DNA of 64,000 bases from Litorilituus sediminis (GTDB taxonomy: Bacteria; Pseudomonadota; Gammaproteobacteria; Enterobacterales; Alteromonadaceae). A program made the translations under genes and the position numbers. Positions 29,585 through 39,906 of this stretch are shown one piece after another (position 1 is the stretch's first letter; every line of letters starts with the position of its first letter). The stretch lies in contig NZ_CP034759.1 in assembly GCF_004295665.1 (NCBI RefSeq), forward strand, positions 3,162,001 to 3,226,000, read 5' to 3'. The notes under the pieces are model-generated. The model was not told the DNA's origin, made no database searches, and saw only the letters and a program-made list of their open reading frames with translations.

Positions 29585-30331
29585 CTAACAGCGAGCTAGT
29601 TGAAAGCTGGTTGCTTGGTTAGAATATCGTCGACCAGTATGCTGGCAAGGTAGCATAAAGCGTATAGAGTAGCGGTATTTATTACCGCTTACGGTAGGAT
29701 AAAAAGGACAATGAGTTGGCAGCTTTATTCTCAATAATAAGAGTCCTTCGCCATTATCCTGATAAAAGCCACTATCAGTTTCAATCGTTTCAAAATCAGC
29801 GCGTTGACGAACAAATCTAAGTACCAAGGTTAGCGAGTCATTTATTTCATTTAATGCTGTTAACCATTGTGTGGCGTCTTCTGTTAATTGCTCTTCACTT
29901 TGATGCAACCAAAATTGCAATTGTGGTAAATCGAAAGAGCAACTACCTCCTTGAATAGCAAAGCGCTGCTTCAAGCCGGCAAGAAACTTATCTTCTTTTA
30001 GCTGATACCAATTTGGCGTTGAGATTTTTAGTTTACCAATGAGCTTTACTGTTTGCGCTAAGTTCTCTTCAAGCGCTGTGGTGTCTATATCTGGGGCTTT
30101 AGACCAAATAACTAAGCTTTGCTCTAACTTTTCAAGATCTTTAATTAAATCGCCTCTGACGTCGTTACGTTCTAGGGTATCTTGAATAGCAAACAATGAA
30201 TTAAAGAAAACTTGATGATTAATAGTAATTTGCTTGTTAATACAGTGAGATGTCAAAGCAAATAGCTGCTCTAATTTTAGGTAGTTTCTGATACGCTCGT
30301 TAAGAGGGTGTTCATATAAAACTGATGACAT
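29585..30331 (-). CDS. zapD: Cell division protein ZapD
   Basis: Cytoplasmic FtsZ-bundling protein that strengthens the Z ring. The opening segment VLYEHPLNERIRNYLKLEQL and the DLEKLEQ and SPNWYQLKEDK-type motifs (here STPNWYQLKEDK) are family features. The 248 residues match E. coli ZapD. Located between coaE and yacG as in E. coli. Confidence 0.95.
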   Translation of the reverse strand: MSSVLYEHPLNERIRNYLKLEQLFALTSHCINKQITINHQVFFNSLFAIQDTLERNDVRGDLIKDLEKLEQSLVIWSKAPDIDTTALEENLAQTVKLIGKLKISTPNWYQLKEDKFLAGLKQRFAIQGGSCSFDLPQLQFWLHQSEEQLTEDATQWLTALNEINDSLTLVLRFVRQRADFETIETDSGFYQDNGEGLLLLRIKLPTHCPFYPTVSGNKYRYSIRFMLPCQHTGRRYSNQATSFQLARC

Positions 30332-30441
30332 CGTAAATTACTTTAATAACTCAAATTATTGTTTTTGTTAATACTAACCATTGCGCACAAAAATGGCGAC
30401 CTTTTTATTGTTTATCTTTTAGGCAGTACTGTGTTATGTGA

Positions 30442-31050
30442 TTAAAGCTTCGCTGCCAAAGTATGATAAGTTGTATTAAGTTCACTAACTTGCTGCTGAA
30501 CTTGAGCAAGGTTGTCGCCATCATTATTAATAATATCATCTGCTTTAGCTAAGCGCTGCTCTCTGGATGCTTGGCTTGCCATGATGGCTTTTATTTCATC
30601 AGCGGAGCTAGTATCACGTGCTAAGGTTCTTTTTAGCTGAGTACATTCTTCTACATCTATCACCAAAACTCTATCGACTAAATGTAATAAATTATTTTCA
30701 ACCAAAAGAGGTGCAACTAAAATACAGTAATTACTGTTTGCTGCTTTAGTTTGTTTAATTATTTCATCGCGAATTAATGGGTGAAGTAGGTTGTTTAGCC
30801 ACTGTTTTGCATCTTGACTTGAGAAGATGGTAGAGCGTAACTTAGCCCTATTTAATTGGCCTTGCTCTGTTAAATAATTATTACCAAAGTGTTCAACAAT
30901 TTTTTCTAGTGCATAACTGTTTGGTGCGACAACTTCTCTAGCGATAATGTCGGCATCGATAATATCTATATCTAAAGCCTGAAACATATTGGTAACAGTG
31001 GTTTTACCGCTGCCAATACCACCTGTAAGTCCTATAATGAGGTTTGACAT
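30442..31050 (-). CDS. coaE: Dephospho-CoA kinase CoaE
   Basis: P-loop kinase that makes the last step of coenzyme A synthesis. The Walker A motif is GLTGGIGSGKTTV at residues 7-19, followed by DADIIAREVV and LLHPLIRDE, both family hallmarks. 202 residues, normal. It follows pilD after 12 bases on the minus strand, in the pilBCD-coaE-zapD-yacG arrangement. Confidence 0.97.
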   Translation of the reverse strand: MSNLIIGLTGGIGSGKTTVTNMFQALDIDIIDADIIAREVVAPNSYALEKIVEHFGNNYLTEQGQLNRAKLRSTIFSSQDAKQWLNNLLHPLIRDEIIKQTKAANSNYCILVAPLLVENNLLHLVDRVLVIDVEECTQLKRTLARDTSSADEIKAIMASQASREQRLAKADDIINNDGDNLAQVQQQVSELNTTYHTLAAKL

Positions 31051-31062
31051 TAGAGTATTACC

Positions 31063-31965
31063 TTAGCCGCCAAGTTGGAGCAAATACCAAGACCAAATGC
31101 TTTCACCCCAAAGAATGGTTATCCACCCAGCAATGGCTATATAAGGACCAAAAGGAATTGCTTGCTCTTTTTTATGATTGTTGAAAACCATAAGCGCGAT
31201 ACCTATTATAGCGCCGACAACTGAGGCCATTAAAATAAGTAAAGGCAGTAATTGCCAGCCTGCCCAAGCACCAAATACAGCAAGAAGTTTAAAATCACCA
31301 AAGCCCATACCTTCTTTGCCTGTCAGTAATTTAAATAGCCAAAAAACGCTAAATAAACTCATATAACCAGCTGCGGCACCAATTACTGCATCTTGCAAGG
31401 GGACAAAGGTTTCATTAATGTTTAGTAATAGACCAAGCCATAATAGCGGTAAGGTGATTTGATCAGGTAGCAACATATGATCAAAATCAATCATAGTAAG
31501 CGCAATTAAACACCAAGTTAAAATCAGCAACCAAAATGTTTGTGCACTAACACCAAAATGTTGAGCGATAACAAGGCTTAAAACAGTGGTTGTTGCTTCT
31601 ATTATGGGGTAGCGCGCTGAAATCTTAGTCTTACATTGGCTACATTTACCTCTTAAAAATAGCCAGCTTAATACAGGAATGTTTTCGTAATATCTGATTT
31701 TATGTCCACAGCTTGGGCAAGTTGAATCTGGCTTAGAGAGGGTGACTTCTTGCATTTCTTTAGGCTTAATATCTTTAACTTCATCATATAAAAAGTCGCG
31801 GCATTCATGGTACCAGGTATATTCCATCATTTTCGGTAAACGATAGATAACCACGTTTAAGAAACTACCGATGCAAAGGGAAAGTAAGGCAATTGAAACA
31901 TAAAAATAGGCGGGTGACTGTTGAAAGAGTTCAGTAATGTCATTTAAAAACGAGAAATTAAACAC
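31063..31965 (-). CDS. pilD: Prepilin peptidase / N-methyltransferase PilD
   Basis: Inner-membrane aspartic peptidase that cleaves and N-methylates type IV prepilins and type II secretion pseudopilins. The N-terminal cytoplasmic loop has the two zinc CxxC motifs (CPSCGHKI and CSQCKTKI). Catalytic Asp residues are in MIDFDHMLLPD and GMGFGDFKLL (the GxGD motif). About eight membrane helices; 300 residues. Acts on the pilA product encoded a few kilobases away. Confidence 0.96.
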   Translation of the reverse strand: MFNFSFLNDITELFQQSPAYFYVSIALLSLCIGSFLNVVIYRLPKMMEYTWYHECRDFLYDEVKDIKPKEMQEVTLSKPDSTCPSCGHKIRYYENIPVLSWLFLRGKCSQCKTKISARYPIIEATTTVLSLVIAQHFGVSAQTFWLLILTWCLIALTMIDFDHMLLPDQITLPLLWLGLLLNINETFVPLQDAVIGAAAGYMSLFSVFWLFKLLTGKEGMGFGDFKLLAVFGAWAGWQLLPLLILMASVVGAIIGIALMVFNNHKKEQAIPFGPYIAIAGWITILWGESIWSWYLLQLGG

Positions 31966-32045
31966 GGAAAGCCTTCTTGAAATTGAAGTCGAATAATGAG
32001 GCTATAAGCGTAAAAAGCAAATATAGCCTCAATAAGGAGTTGATA

Positions 32046-33293
32046 TTAAACAATAGAGCCAATTTGGAAGATAGGTAAGTACATTGCAATGATAAGCCCA
32101 CCAATTACTACACCAAGGAAAGCCATAATCATAGGCTCTAATAATGCGGTTAAGTTATCAACAGCATTGTCTACTTCTGCTTCATACACATTAGCTACCT
32201 TAGATAGCATATCATCTACTGCACCTGACTCCTCACCTATTGCTACCATTTGAATAACCATATCAGGGAAAATGCTAGAGTTACGCATCGCTAAGTTCAT
32301 TTGCATACCTGAGGCTACCTCATTACGAATTTCTAAAATGGCATCACGAAAAACGGCATTGCCAGAGGCTCCTGCGGCAGATTCCAAAGCATCTATCAGC
32401 GGTACCCCGGCAGCAAAGGTAGTTGATAAAGTTCGTGCATAGCGAGCAACAGCAGCTTTTTCCAATAAATCGCCAAAAACAGGCAATTTCAAGATAGCTT
32501 TATCAACGTTATCTCTAAATTTTTGATTGCTTCGATGAACTCGCTTAAATAGATATATAAAGGCAAATATAGCCCCTAGACCCATATACCAATACGCCTG
32601 CATAAATTCTGATATGGCAATAACTAATAAGGTAAATGCAGGTAGTTCAGCACCAAATCCATTGAAAATATCTTGGAAAACAGGCACTACAAAAATAAGT
32701 AAAATTGAGGTGACGATGGCAGCAATGACTAAGACTGAGATAGGATAGGTCATGGCTTTCTTAATTTTTGCTTTTAACGCTTCTGCTTTTTCTTTGTACG
32801 TAGCAATTCGGCCGTAGATGGTTTCTAAAGCACCAGATTGTTCACCAGAGGCGACTAAGTCACAATACAAATCATCAAAGTATTTAGGATGTTCTCTTAA
32901 ACAGTCAGATAGTGGTATACCGGAGGCCAATTTAGTACCAATTTCTGCCAAAAGTTTGCGCATATTACCGTTATCATGTCCCTTGCCTATCATTTCAATG
33001 CTTTGCACTAATGGTACACCCGCACCCAACATGGTAGCTATTTGTCTGGTAATAACAGCAATATCGGCAGGCTTTATAGCTTTGTCGCCACCGCCAATGC
33101 CAAATAAAGGCTTAGGCTTTTTCTTTACCCTACTTGGCGTGATTCCTTGTTTTCTAAGCTGGGCTTTTAGTTCGATAATATTATTGGCAGGAAGCTCACC
33201 ATTTATTTTCTTACCTTTGCGATTTACGCCATTCCAGATAAAAACATCGAGTTCTTTGGGTTTATTTGCGGCTTTTTTTGCTGATACTGCCAT
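32046..33293 (-). CDS. pilC: Type IV pilus inner-membrane platform protein PilC
   Basis: Polytopic platform protein of the pilus motor, related to GspF. It has two T2SF domains (about residues 80-205 and 280-405), each carrying the GxPL...L..ESG-type motifs seen in VPLVQSIEMIG and VPLIDALESAAG, with hydrophobic helices near residues 190-215, 240-260 and 385-410. Length 415 aa is normal. It follows pilB by about 130 bases and precedes pilD. Confidence 0.95.
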   Translation of the reverse strand: MAVSAKKAANKPKELDVFIWNGVNRKGKKINGELPANNIIELKAQLRKQGITPSRVKKKPKPLFGIGGGDKAIKPADIAVITRQIATMLGAGVPLVQSIEMIGKGHDNGNMRKLLAEIGTKLASGIPLSDCLREHPKYFDDLYCDLVASGEQSGALETIYGRIATYKEKAEALKAKIKKAMTYPISVLVIAAIVTSILLIFVVPVFQDIFNGFGAELPAFTLLVIAISEFMQAYWYMGLGAIFAFIYLFKRVHRSNQKFRDNVDKAILKLPVFGDLLEKAAVARYARTLSTTFAAGVPLIDALESAAGASGNAVFRDAILEIRNEVASGMQMNLAMRNSSIFPDMVIQMVAIGEESGAVDDMLSKVANVYEAEVDNAVDNLTALLEPMIMAFLGVVIGGLIIAMYLPIFQIGSIV

Positions 33294-33421
33294 ATTGGTA
33301 CCTAGTCAATTATATTTCTTTTAAGATATTATTAAATAATAGCTAGTTGAAAGTGATTAATCCATTTGCTGTAAACTTACCTTAAATCCCGCATTATGGC
33401 TAGTGAATTAACATAAGGTAA

Positions 33422-35122
33422 TTAACCACTTGTGACACGGTTTACTTCTTCTAAGCTAGTCATACCATTCATCGCTTTAACTAGGCCAGATTGTCTTAAG
33501 TTATTGTAGCCTTCTTTTTGGCACTGAGTAGCTATATCAAGAGAGGTGCCACCTTCCATAATAATACTTGCTATGGTCGGTGTTATCTCAATGACCTCAT
33601 AAATACCGACACGACCTTTATAACCATTAGTACAATGAGTGCAGCCTACAGGTTTATATAAGGTGATTTCTGATAATTTATCTTCAGGGAAACCTTGCTC
33701 TTTTAATTGTGCTTCTGATAAATTTTCTTCTCCTTTACATTGTGGGCATAATCGTCTGGCAAGACGTTGGGCAATGATAATAGAAACTGAGCTAGCAACA
33801 TTATAGGATGGAACGCCCATATTAAGTAAACGGGTTAAAGTTTCCGCTGCTGAGTTGGTATGTAGTGTAGATAAAACCAAGTGACCAGTTTGCGCTGCTT
33901 TTATGGCAATTTCGGCGGTTTCTAAGTCACGAATCTCACCAACCATAACTATATCTGGATCTTGTCGTAAGAAAGAGCGTAGTGCACTTGGGAAAGTTAA
34001 ACCCGCCTTGGTATTAATTTGTACTTGGTTGATACCTTCCAAGTTAATTTCGACTGGATCTTCTGCGGTGGAAATATTGCGCTCTGGGGTGTTTAGAATA
34101 TTTAAACCGGTATAAAGTGATACTGTTTTACCTGAACCGGTAGGCCCTGTTACTAAAATCATACCTTGAGGCTGTGCTAATGCGTCCATATAAATGGCTT
34201 TTTGATCGGCTTCATATCCGAGCATATCAATACCTAGCATGGCACTAGAAGAGTCCAAAATACGCATTACGATTTTTTCACCCCACATAGTGGGTAGGGT
34301 GCTTACACGAAAATCTATTGATTTTTTTTGCGATAGCGCTAGCTTAATACGACCATCTTGTGGCACTCGGCGTTCGGCAATATCTAGCTTTGACATAACC
34401 TTTAAGCGAGCAGCCATTCTCGCTGCAAGTGAAACAGGAGGTCTTGCAATTTCAGTTAATATACCATCAACACGAAAACGGATACGAAAGGCTTTTTCAT
34501 AAGGCTCAAAATGTAAATCGGAAGCGCCTTTTTTTATCGCATCTAACAGTATTTTATTGATAAAGACAACAATGGGCGCATCGTCTTCACCAGTAACGGA
34601 ACTTTCCTCTTGCTTAGTTTCTTGTACATCTAAGCCAGAAAGTTCATCTGAATCAATATCGCTGATATCAAGGGCATCACTTTCATCTTCTAGTACTTTT
34701 TCAATGCAAGCTTGTAAGCTCGGCTCATCACAAAGAACAAGCTCTGTACTATAGCCAGTGTTAAATTGTATTTCCTCTAAGGCATCCAAGTTGGTTGGAT
34801 CTGACATGGCAACGAATAGCACTTTGCCGCGTAAATATAATGGCAGAGCATTGTGCTTAGTAATTAATTTTTCGTTGCGGATGCCTTCAGGAATTAAGCT
34901 GGTATCAAAGCTTGAAAGCTGTATTTGTGGGTAACCAAAGTTTTTAGATAATGCTTTTGCGATTTGCTGAGCATCTATGTCTCTATTTTCAACTAAGTAG
35001 CGTATGAAGGGCTTTTTCTTATCGGCAAAGTCTGCCCAAATCTCGTCGGCCATCTCTAACGGAACAAGATTTTGTTTGGCAAGCGCAGAGAAAACGCTCG
35101 ATTGTTGATGGCTTCCTTTCAT
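33422..35122 (-). CDS. pilB: Type IV pilus extension ATPase PilB
   Basis: Hexameric ATPase powering pilus assembly. An N-terminal GSPII_E domain leads to the motor: [13 protein letters not shown] (Walker A), [14 protein letters not shown] (Walker B), the Asp box and the zinc-binding CPQC ... [11 protein letters not shown]. The start [14 protein letters not shown] at 35122 gives 566 residues, as in the family; the 26-residue upstream extension to 35200 is not conserved sequence. Downstream of pilA and upstream of pilC, in the usual order. Confidence 0.95.
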   Translation of the reverse strand: MKGSHQQSSVFSALAKQNLVPLEMADEIWADFADKKKPFIRYLVENRDIDAQQIAKALSKNFGYPQIQLSSFDTSLIPEGIRNEKLITKHNALPLYLRGKVLFVAMSDPTNLDALEEIQFNTGYSTELVLCDEPSLQACIEKVLEDESDALDISDIDSDELSGLDVQETKQEESSVTGEDDAPIVVFINKILLDAIKKGASDLHFEPYEKAFRIRFRVDGILTEIARPPVSLAARMAARLKVMSKLDIAERRVPQDGRIKLALSQKKSIDFRVSTLPTMWGEKIVMRILDSSSAMLGIDMLGYEADQKAIYMDALAQPQGMILVTGPTGSGKTVSLYTGLNILNTPERNISTAEDPVEINLEGINQVQINTKAGLTFPSALRSFLRQDPDIVMVGEIRDLETAEIAIKAAQTGHLVLSTLHTNSAAETLTRLLNMGVPSYNVASSVSIIIAQRLARRLCPQCKGEENLSEAQLKEQGFPEDKLSEITLYKPVGCTHCTNGYKGRVGIYEVIEITPTIASIIMEGGTSLDIATQCQKEGYNNLRQSGLVKAMNGMTSLEEVNRVTSG

Positions 35123-35300
35123 TGTCTTAGAGATAACCTTTTGGAAATTATAAATTTGTATTACTACATCTGAGTGTAACTTATAAATAGGTAAAAGCAC
35201 ATAAGGATTTGATATTTACGTTTACTATACGGTACTGGCGTTCGTAATGAATAGGCAGATATTGAGAAAATTTATATAGGTAAATTAAGGGGGATAAACA

Positions 35301-35326
35301 AAAAGCCCTCAGGGGCTTTTTGTTTA
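35301..35326 (-). terminator. Terminator after pilA
   Basis: Read on the minus strand, AAAAAGCCCC pairs with GGGCTTTTT around a short loop and is followed by T residues. It lies between pilA and pilB, so pilA is probably transcribed mainly as a short abundant message with pilB served by its own promoter. Confidence 0.85.
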
Positions 35327-35340
35327 TGTAGAATAAAGAG

Positions 35341-35826
35341 TTATCTACATTCAGCGGGTAAGAAACGTTTTTCAATAGTAGTGCCTGTGCCTTTACAGTC
35401 CCATTCAACACTACCTGTTATGTTAGTATCACTTAACGGATTACCATTTATTGTTGGAACAAATTGAAGCATCTCTTTACCAGTATCCACACCTTTAATA
35501 AGTGATAAGTCTATGGTCACCTGACCCTCATCACCGATAGTCGCTCCATTTATTCTATTAGTCTTAATATTAGTCTGATCGTTTGCAATTTCTGTTTTAT
35601 AGCGACCGATGCCAGCTAGACCATCCGTACCAAACATTTCTACTACACCAGTACGTAAGGCTGCTGCTGCAACAGCACCTTCAGTAACTTGCGCACGTAC
35701 CGTGTAATCTTGATAGGCAGGTAAGGCAACTGATGCTAAAATACCAATAATCGCAACAACGATCATTAATTCAATTAACGTGAAACCCTTTTGAGCTGAT
35801 TTCTTCATTTGTTGTAAATTTTTCAT
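35341..35826 (-). CDS. pilA: Type IV major pilin PilA
   Basis: 161-residue prepilin. The short basic leader ends in KSAQKG and the mature chain begins [17 protein letters not shown], with the Glu at position 5 needed for assembly; PilD would cut after the Gly. The mature part has the usual long N-terminal helix, a beta region and a C-terminal Cys pair (in EWDCKGTG and at PAECR). The ATG at 35826 ([12 protein letters not shown]) is preferred over a longer frame to 35841. Variable head sequence is expected in pilins. Confidence 0.93.
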   Translation of the reverse strand: MKNLQQMKKSAQKGFTLIELMIVVAIIGILASVALPAYQDYTVRAQVTEGAVAAAALRTGVVEMFGTDGLAGIGRYKTEIANDQTNIKTNRINGATIGDEGQVTIDLSLIKGVDTGKEMLQFVPTINGNPLSDTNITGSVEWDCKGTGTTIEKRFLPAECR

Positions 35827-36058
35827 AATTAATATTTCCATTATTTTTTACGGGGGCTGATTTAATACTGCGACAATTTTTTACAAATGTAAAACTTTGT
35901 TGCGTATTTTTTTTATTTTTTTGCTGATTTTTCAATAAGCAGCATGTTTATAACGCATTCTTAACGTCAAGTTAACTTTTATTTGCATATATTTTACTTT
36001 TTGTCAGTTCAATACATATTTTGGTTTTTAATTGAGCAGAAATATAGCTAGTTCAAAT

Positions 36059-37918
36059 CTACTTAATATCAAGTTGATGCTGTTTAATAAAATTATGCCA
36101 ATCGACTTTTGGGTTAGCTAATTTTAAGAGGTTAATTTCTTCTTTTGGATCGTCAATTAAGTTAAAGAGGTATCTACTTTCTGTTAAGCCATTATATTTT
36201 GATAAAAAGATGTATTTAAATAGACTGCCATCACTAGGATTATAAATAGTTTTAGCAAACGATGCGGAGCGATTAGGAATAACATGGGTAGTAATAGTTA
36301 CCCCTGATTTTTGTTGCTGTAATGATTTTCCCTTCCAAGTAGGAGCTTTTGCAATATTGACTATATCTGCAATGGTTGGTGCAATATCGTGTTGATTGGC
36401 GTAATTGCTTTCTGTTAAATTTAATGAATTATTAGCTGTATCAATTATCATCAATGGTACACGTAGACTTTCGTTATAAAGCCCTTTAATGTGGCCGTAG
36501 TAGCCATGTTCATTTAATCCCTGACCATGATCGCCTGTAATAATAATCAAAGCATTGTCAATGTAACCTTTCTGCTTTAGTAGCGTATGGATGCGATAAA
36601 TAATTAAATCAGCTTGATAAATAGCGTTATCCATTTCATCATGTTTGAGTTGCTCACTAGAGGCATCAGTGGTGGAAAATCTAGCCTCGATTGGTTCACC
36701 TTGTAGAAAACCTGGTTTAATGCCATGTACACCTTTACCTAAATATTTGCCATAAGATATTCCAGCTTCGTGTGCAGAAAATAAATGAAAATGAAAGTAA
36801 TTTGGACTGCCATTATAGTTTGGCCACTTTTCTAAAACTGATATCAAGCCTCTGTCATCATTCAACGGGTAGGCATCAAACCCTATACCATCTAGGTAGA
36901 AATCATTTGGATAGTATACCCGTTTAAGGCCGCCAAACGCATGATCTGAGCTAAGTAGAAAATTAACTTGATAACCGTTGTCTTTCAATTTTTGGTGTAA
37001 ACTATTTTGGCTCGACTCAAGTGAATTTTGTGCTTCAATATTACGTGATGTTAAAATTGAGCGAATTCCGCATTTGGACTCGTCACATAAAGCAAAAGCA
37101 TGCTTTACTTGATGGCTTGTGTGTTGTGAAATTAAATTATTAATAAAAGGCGTAGTATCTCGGTGGTAACCATAGCTTTGTAACCTATCGGCTCGGAGGC
37201 AGTCTACGACAATCATGATAATATTTTTCTTACTATAATCGATATTTTCTTCGCTTTGTGTCACATAGTCTAGTGATTGCGCTACTTCATCTTTAATGCC
37301 ACCGGCATCATTAACATAATCTAAATGGGGATCTGTATATTCTGATATAAGATCTACGAACATTTCACCAACAAAATACTCCTTAAGGTCATTTTTTGAA
37401 CGACTTATATTTGAACTTGATAATTGAATAAAAATAATTAAGGAAATTGAGAGGTAATAGAAAGCCGCTTTTTTAGCGCTATAATTTGGCTTTCGCATTG
37501 ACTTAAATATTCTTATGTAGCCGCATAAAACTACAATATAAACAATGAAAGGAATGACTATCATAATTAAACCTGTCATAAGAGGTTTAAGATAATAATA
37601 ATGTTCCAGCATTCGATTAATTAAATTTAGATTCAAATTTGCTTTCCAAAAGTAATTGCTAATGGCGTTTCCCGTATAAAGGAAAATTAATATAGTGGAA
37701 GCTAAAGCAAATAAGAGTGATTTAAATAGTGGTGAGTTATTAATCACATTAAATGAATCATAGAGTTTAGTGTATGCAGCACATAAGGAATAAATGGCGA
37801 GACAAAATAGTGTATGTGTAACGACCAGCTTGAGCGAATAATTATTAAAGAAATAGATGCCTGCCGACGCCAGCATAGATAACAAAATTAAAAATGGCAG
37901 TAATTTTTTATGTAGCAT
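36059..37918 (-). CDS. Membrane-bound sulfatase/alkaline-phosphatase-fold protein (EptA/LtaS/YejM-like architecture)
   Basis: 619 residues. Five hydrophobic N-terminal helices (near 6-24, 30-50, 65-83, 112-135, 152-167) precede a periplasmic sulfatase-fold domain starting at IIMIVVDCLRADRL, where Asp239 is the likely metal ligand; TGDHGQGLNEHG supplies later metal ligands. The nucleophile region reads DESKCGIRSILTSR, so it has a Cys (about residue 283) but not the CxPxR sequence used for formylglycine in true sulfatases. It may instead be a phospho-group transferase or a hydrolase. It is AT-rich and lies between pilA and rplM with a methyltransferase gene, so a role in envelope or pilin modification is possible but not shown. 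Confidence 0.75.
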   Translation of the reverse strand: MLHKKLLPFLILLSMLASAGIYFFNNYSLKLVVTHTLFCLAIYSLCAAYTKLYDSFNVINNSPLFKSLLFALASTILIFLYTGNAISNYFWKANLNLNLINRMLEHYYYLKPLMTGLIMIVIPFIVYIVVLCGYIRIFKSMRKPNYSAKKAAFYYLSISLIIFIQLSSSNISRSKNDLKEYFVGEMFVDLISEYTDPHLDYVNDAGGIKDEVAQSLDYVTQSEENIDYSKKNIIMIVVDCLRADRLQSYGYHRDTTPFINNLISQHTSHQVKHAFALCDESKCGIRSILTSRNIEAQNSLESSQNSLHQKLKDNGYQVNFLLSSDHAFGGLKRVYYPNDFYLDGIGFDAYPLNDDRGLISVLEKWPNYNGSPNYFHFHLFSAHEAGISYGKYLGKGVHGIKPGFLQGEPIEARFSTTDASSEQLKHDEMDNAIYQADLIIYRIHTLLKQKGYIDNALIIITGDHGQGLNEHGYYGHIKGLYNESLRVPLMIIDTANNSLNLTESNYANQHDIAPTIADIVNIAKAPTWKGKSLQQQKSGVTITTHVIPNRSASFAKTIYNPSDGSLFKYIFLSKYNGLTESRYLFNLIDDPKEEINLLKLANPKVDWHNFIKQHQLDIK

Positions 37919-37988
37919 TAAGTATTTAACCTTGTTTTGCAGGTACAGTAGAGGATGATAACTTACTAAAATTCAAGCCTATATGGCT

Positions 37989-38630
37989 TTATTTAGGTTT
38001 TTTTATTTGAATAAAAGTGCGCGTTAAGTTTAAAGGAAAAAACTTTAGAGGCACTTTAGTTATGGTGATCTCTGCGCCCAGCTTTGATGCAAGATTTGAA
38101 AATATCTCTTCTGGAATGATCTCATAGTTATATAGTGCAGAGATAGAACGCCCCCAAAATTTTGAATTCATTTCTAAATTCAAAATTGAGCCACCAGGCT
38201 TTAGCATTTCGTATAGCTTTTCTATCGATACTTTCGGATTGTCGCCATAGCCAATATTGGCGCCTGCACATATAAAATCGAACTCTTCCTTTACTTGAAC
38301 TATTTTTTCTCCATTTGCAAGTGTAATCACGTGAGGTTGAGAAATATCTGAAACACCTATACTTATTCGCTCACTATTAACATTTAATTTATCTATGTTT
38401 TTCTCGAGCTTTTCAAGAAAGTGGCTTTTTATATCTGTAGAGACCAAATTTGCTTGAGGAAAAATTTGCAGGAGAGTTAGCCCTGTTACGCCTGTTCCGC
38501 AACCGAATTCAATGATTTTATAGTTGTTGTTTTTTGTTGGAATGTTTAAGTGCAAAAACTGATTAATTTTATGATCAAATCCCGTATTTCGCATTATGGT
38601 GTTGTAATAGTTGTAAAACATAGTATCCAT
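37989..38630 (-). CDS. Class I SAM-dependent methyltransferase
   Basis: 213-residue cytoplasmic protein. Motif I is IIEFGCGTGVTGLTLL, followed by an acidic residue at the end of strand 2 (LVSTDIKS) and a motif-IV-like DFICAGANIGYG. The later MLKPGGSILNLEMN is the usual post-motif region. The substrate cannot be named. It is 70 bases upstream of the sulfatase-fold gene on the same strand, so the pair is probably an operon. Confidence 0.75.
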   Translation of the reverse strand: MDTMFYNYYNTIMRNTGFDHKINQFLHLNIPTKNNNYKIIEFGCGTGVTGLTLLQIFPQANLVSTDIKSHFLEKLEKNIDKLNVNSERISIGVSDISQPHVITLANGEKIVQVKEEFDFICAGANIGYGDNPKVSIEKLYEMLKPGGSILNLEMNSKFWGRSISALYNYEIIPEEIFSNLASKLGAEITITKVPLKFFPLNLTRTFIQIKKPK

Positions 38631-38814
38631 TGTTTGTTTATTTCAGTGTTTAACTGATATGTTCAGTTAAAATACTCCTGCCTTTAAACTAACATAATTC
38701 AGATATCGCACAAATAAAAAGATTAATGGGAATAGATGTAAATCTTATATTTTGGCGCGATTTTATATGAATAGGATTAATATGAAATAAATCACAAAAG
38801 ATTAAAAAATGTGC

Positions 38815-38843
38815 GTGATCTTAGTTAAGTTATTCTGTATAAT
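38815..38843 (+). promoter_or_regulatory. Candidate promoter of rplM-rpsI
   Basis: A perfect TATAAT (38838-38843) with a weak GTGATC -35 element 17 bases upstream. The start of transcription would be near 38850, giving a leader of about 180 bases before rplM. No gene is seen in the gap 38631-39029. Confidence 0.6.
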
Positions 38844-38927
38844 CCGCGCTCCCTACGTTACAAATGTCTATTATTTTTGATTAATTTCATTAAGCATAAT
38901 TAATGAATTGTCAGTAAATATGGGCGC

Positions 38928-38966
38928 TGGACTCGATGCTCGAAGGGGCAATTGCGTAGTCTTTTT
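38928..38966 (+). promoter_or_regulatory. Structured leader upstream of rplM
   Basis: GGACT (38929-38933) can pair with AGTC (38958-38961), with further pairing of TGC and GCA inside, and a run of five T residues follows. In E. coli the rplM-rpsI message is controlled by L13 binding its leader. This hairpin is a candidate for that site or for an attenuator; the assignment is inference. Confidence 0.35.
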
Positions 38967-39029
38967 AACCGACAAATAATCAATAGATTGTTTGTTATTT
39001 AAGTAACATTTTTAAAATTGGGTTTTTTA

Positions 39030-39458
39030 ATGAAAACTTTTGTAGCTAAACCAGAAAGCGTACAACGCGAATGGTTCTTAGTGGACGCCGAAGATAAAAC
39101 TCTTGGTCGTATCGCTACTGAAATTGCTAGCCGTTTACGCGGTAAGCACAAGCCAGAATACACTCCTCACGTAGACACAGGCGATTACATCGTTGTTGTT
39201 AATGCTGAGAAAGTACGTGTTACTGGTAACAAAGCGAAAGGTAAAATTTACTACTCGCATACTGAATTCCCTGGTGGCCTTAAGCAAATTAGCTTTGAAA
39301 AGTTAATTGATAAAGCACCAGAACGTGCGATTGAATTTGCTGTTAAAGGTATGCTTCCTAAAGGTCCTTTAGGTCGTGAAATGTACCGCAAGCTTAAAGT
39401 GTATGCTGGCCCAGAGCACAAGCATGCTGCACAACAACCACAACTTTTGGAGCTGTAG
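39030..39458 (+). CDS. rplM: 50S ribosomal protein L13
   Basis: 142 residues beginning [15 protein letters not shown], as in the family; the extension to a TTG at 39018 is not. [20 protein letters not shown] and [19 protein letters not shown] are conserved rRNA-contact segments. It forms the conserved pair with rpsI, three bases apart. Confidence 0.98.
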   Translation: MKTFVAKPESVQREWFLVDAEDKTLGRIATEIASRLRGKHKPEYTPHVDTGDYIVVVNAEKVRVTGNKAKGKIYYSHTEFPGGLKQISFEKLIDKAPERAIEFAVKGMLPKGPLGREMYRKLKVYAGPEHKHAAQQPQLLEL

Positions 39459-39461
39459 ACA

Positions 39462-39854
39462 ATGGCTGATAATCAATATTACGGTACTGGTCGTCGCAAG
39501 AGCTCTACTGCTCGTGTGTTCATGAAAGCTGGTAACGGTGCAATCACAATTAACAAGCGTGACATTTCTGTATACTTTGGTCGTGAAACGGCTCGTATGG
39601 TTGTTCGTCAACCATTAGAGTTAGTTGACATGCTAGAGAAGTTTGACTTCAACATCACTGTAGTTGGTGGTGGTATTTCTGGTCAAGCTGGTGCAATTCG
39701 TCACGGTATTACTCGTGCATTAATGGAGTTCGATGAAACATTACGTGGTGACCTACGTAAAGCTGGTTTCGTTACTCGTGATGCGCGTAAAGTTGAACGT
39801 AAGAAAGTTGGTTTACACAAAGCGCGTAAACGTCCACAATTCTCAAAACGTTAA
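39462..39854 (+). CDS. rpsI: 30S ribosomal protein S9
   Basis: 130 residues, with [16 protein letters not shown] near the N-terminus and the basic C-terminal tail [20 protein letters not shown] ending in SKR, which reaches the P-site tRNA. Length and position after rplM are standard. Confidence 0.98.
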   Translation: MADNQYYGTGRRKSSTARVFMKAGNGAITINKRDISVYFGRETARMVVRQPLELVDMLEKFDFNITVVGGGISGQAGAIRHGITRALMEFDETLRGDLRKAGFVTRDARKVERKKVGLHKARKRPQFSKR

Positions 39855-39877
39855 TATTCTTTTCGAATATATGTACA

Positions 39878-39906
39878 AAAAGCCGACCTTGTGTCGGCTT
39901 TTTTTA
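39878..39906 (+). terminator. Terminator after rpsI
   Basis: AAAAGCCGAC pairs with GTCGGCTTTT around a five-base loop and is followed by a T run. Confidence 0.9.
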
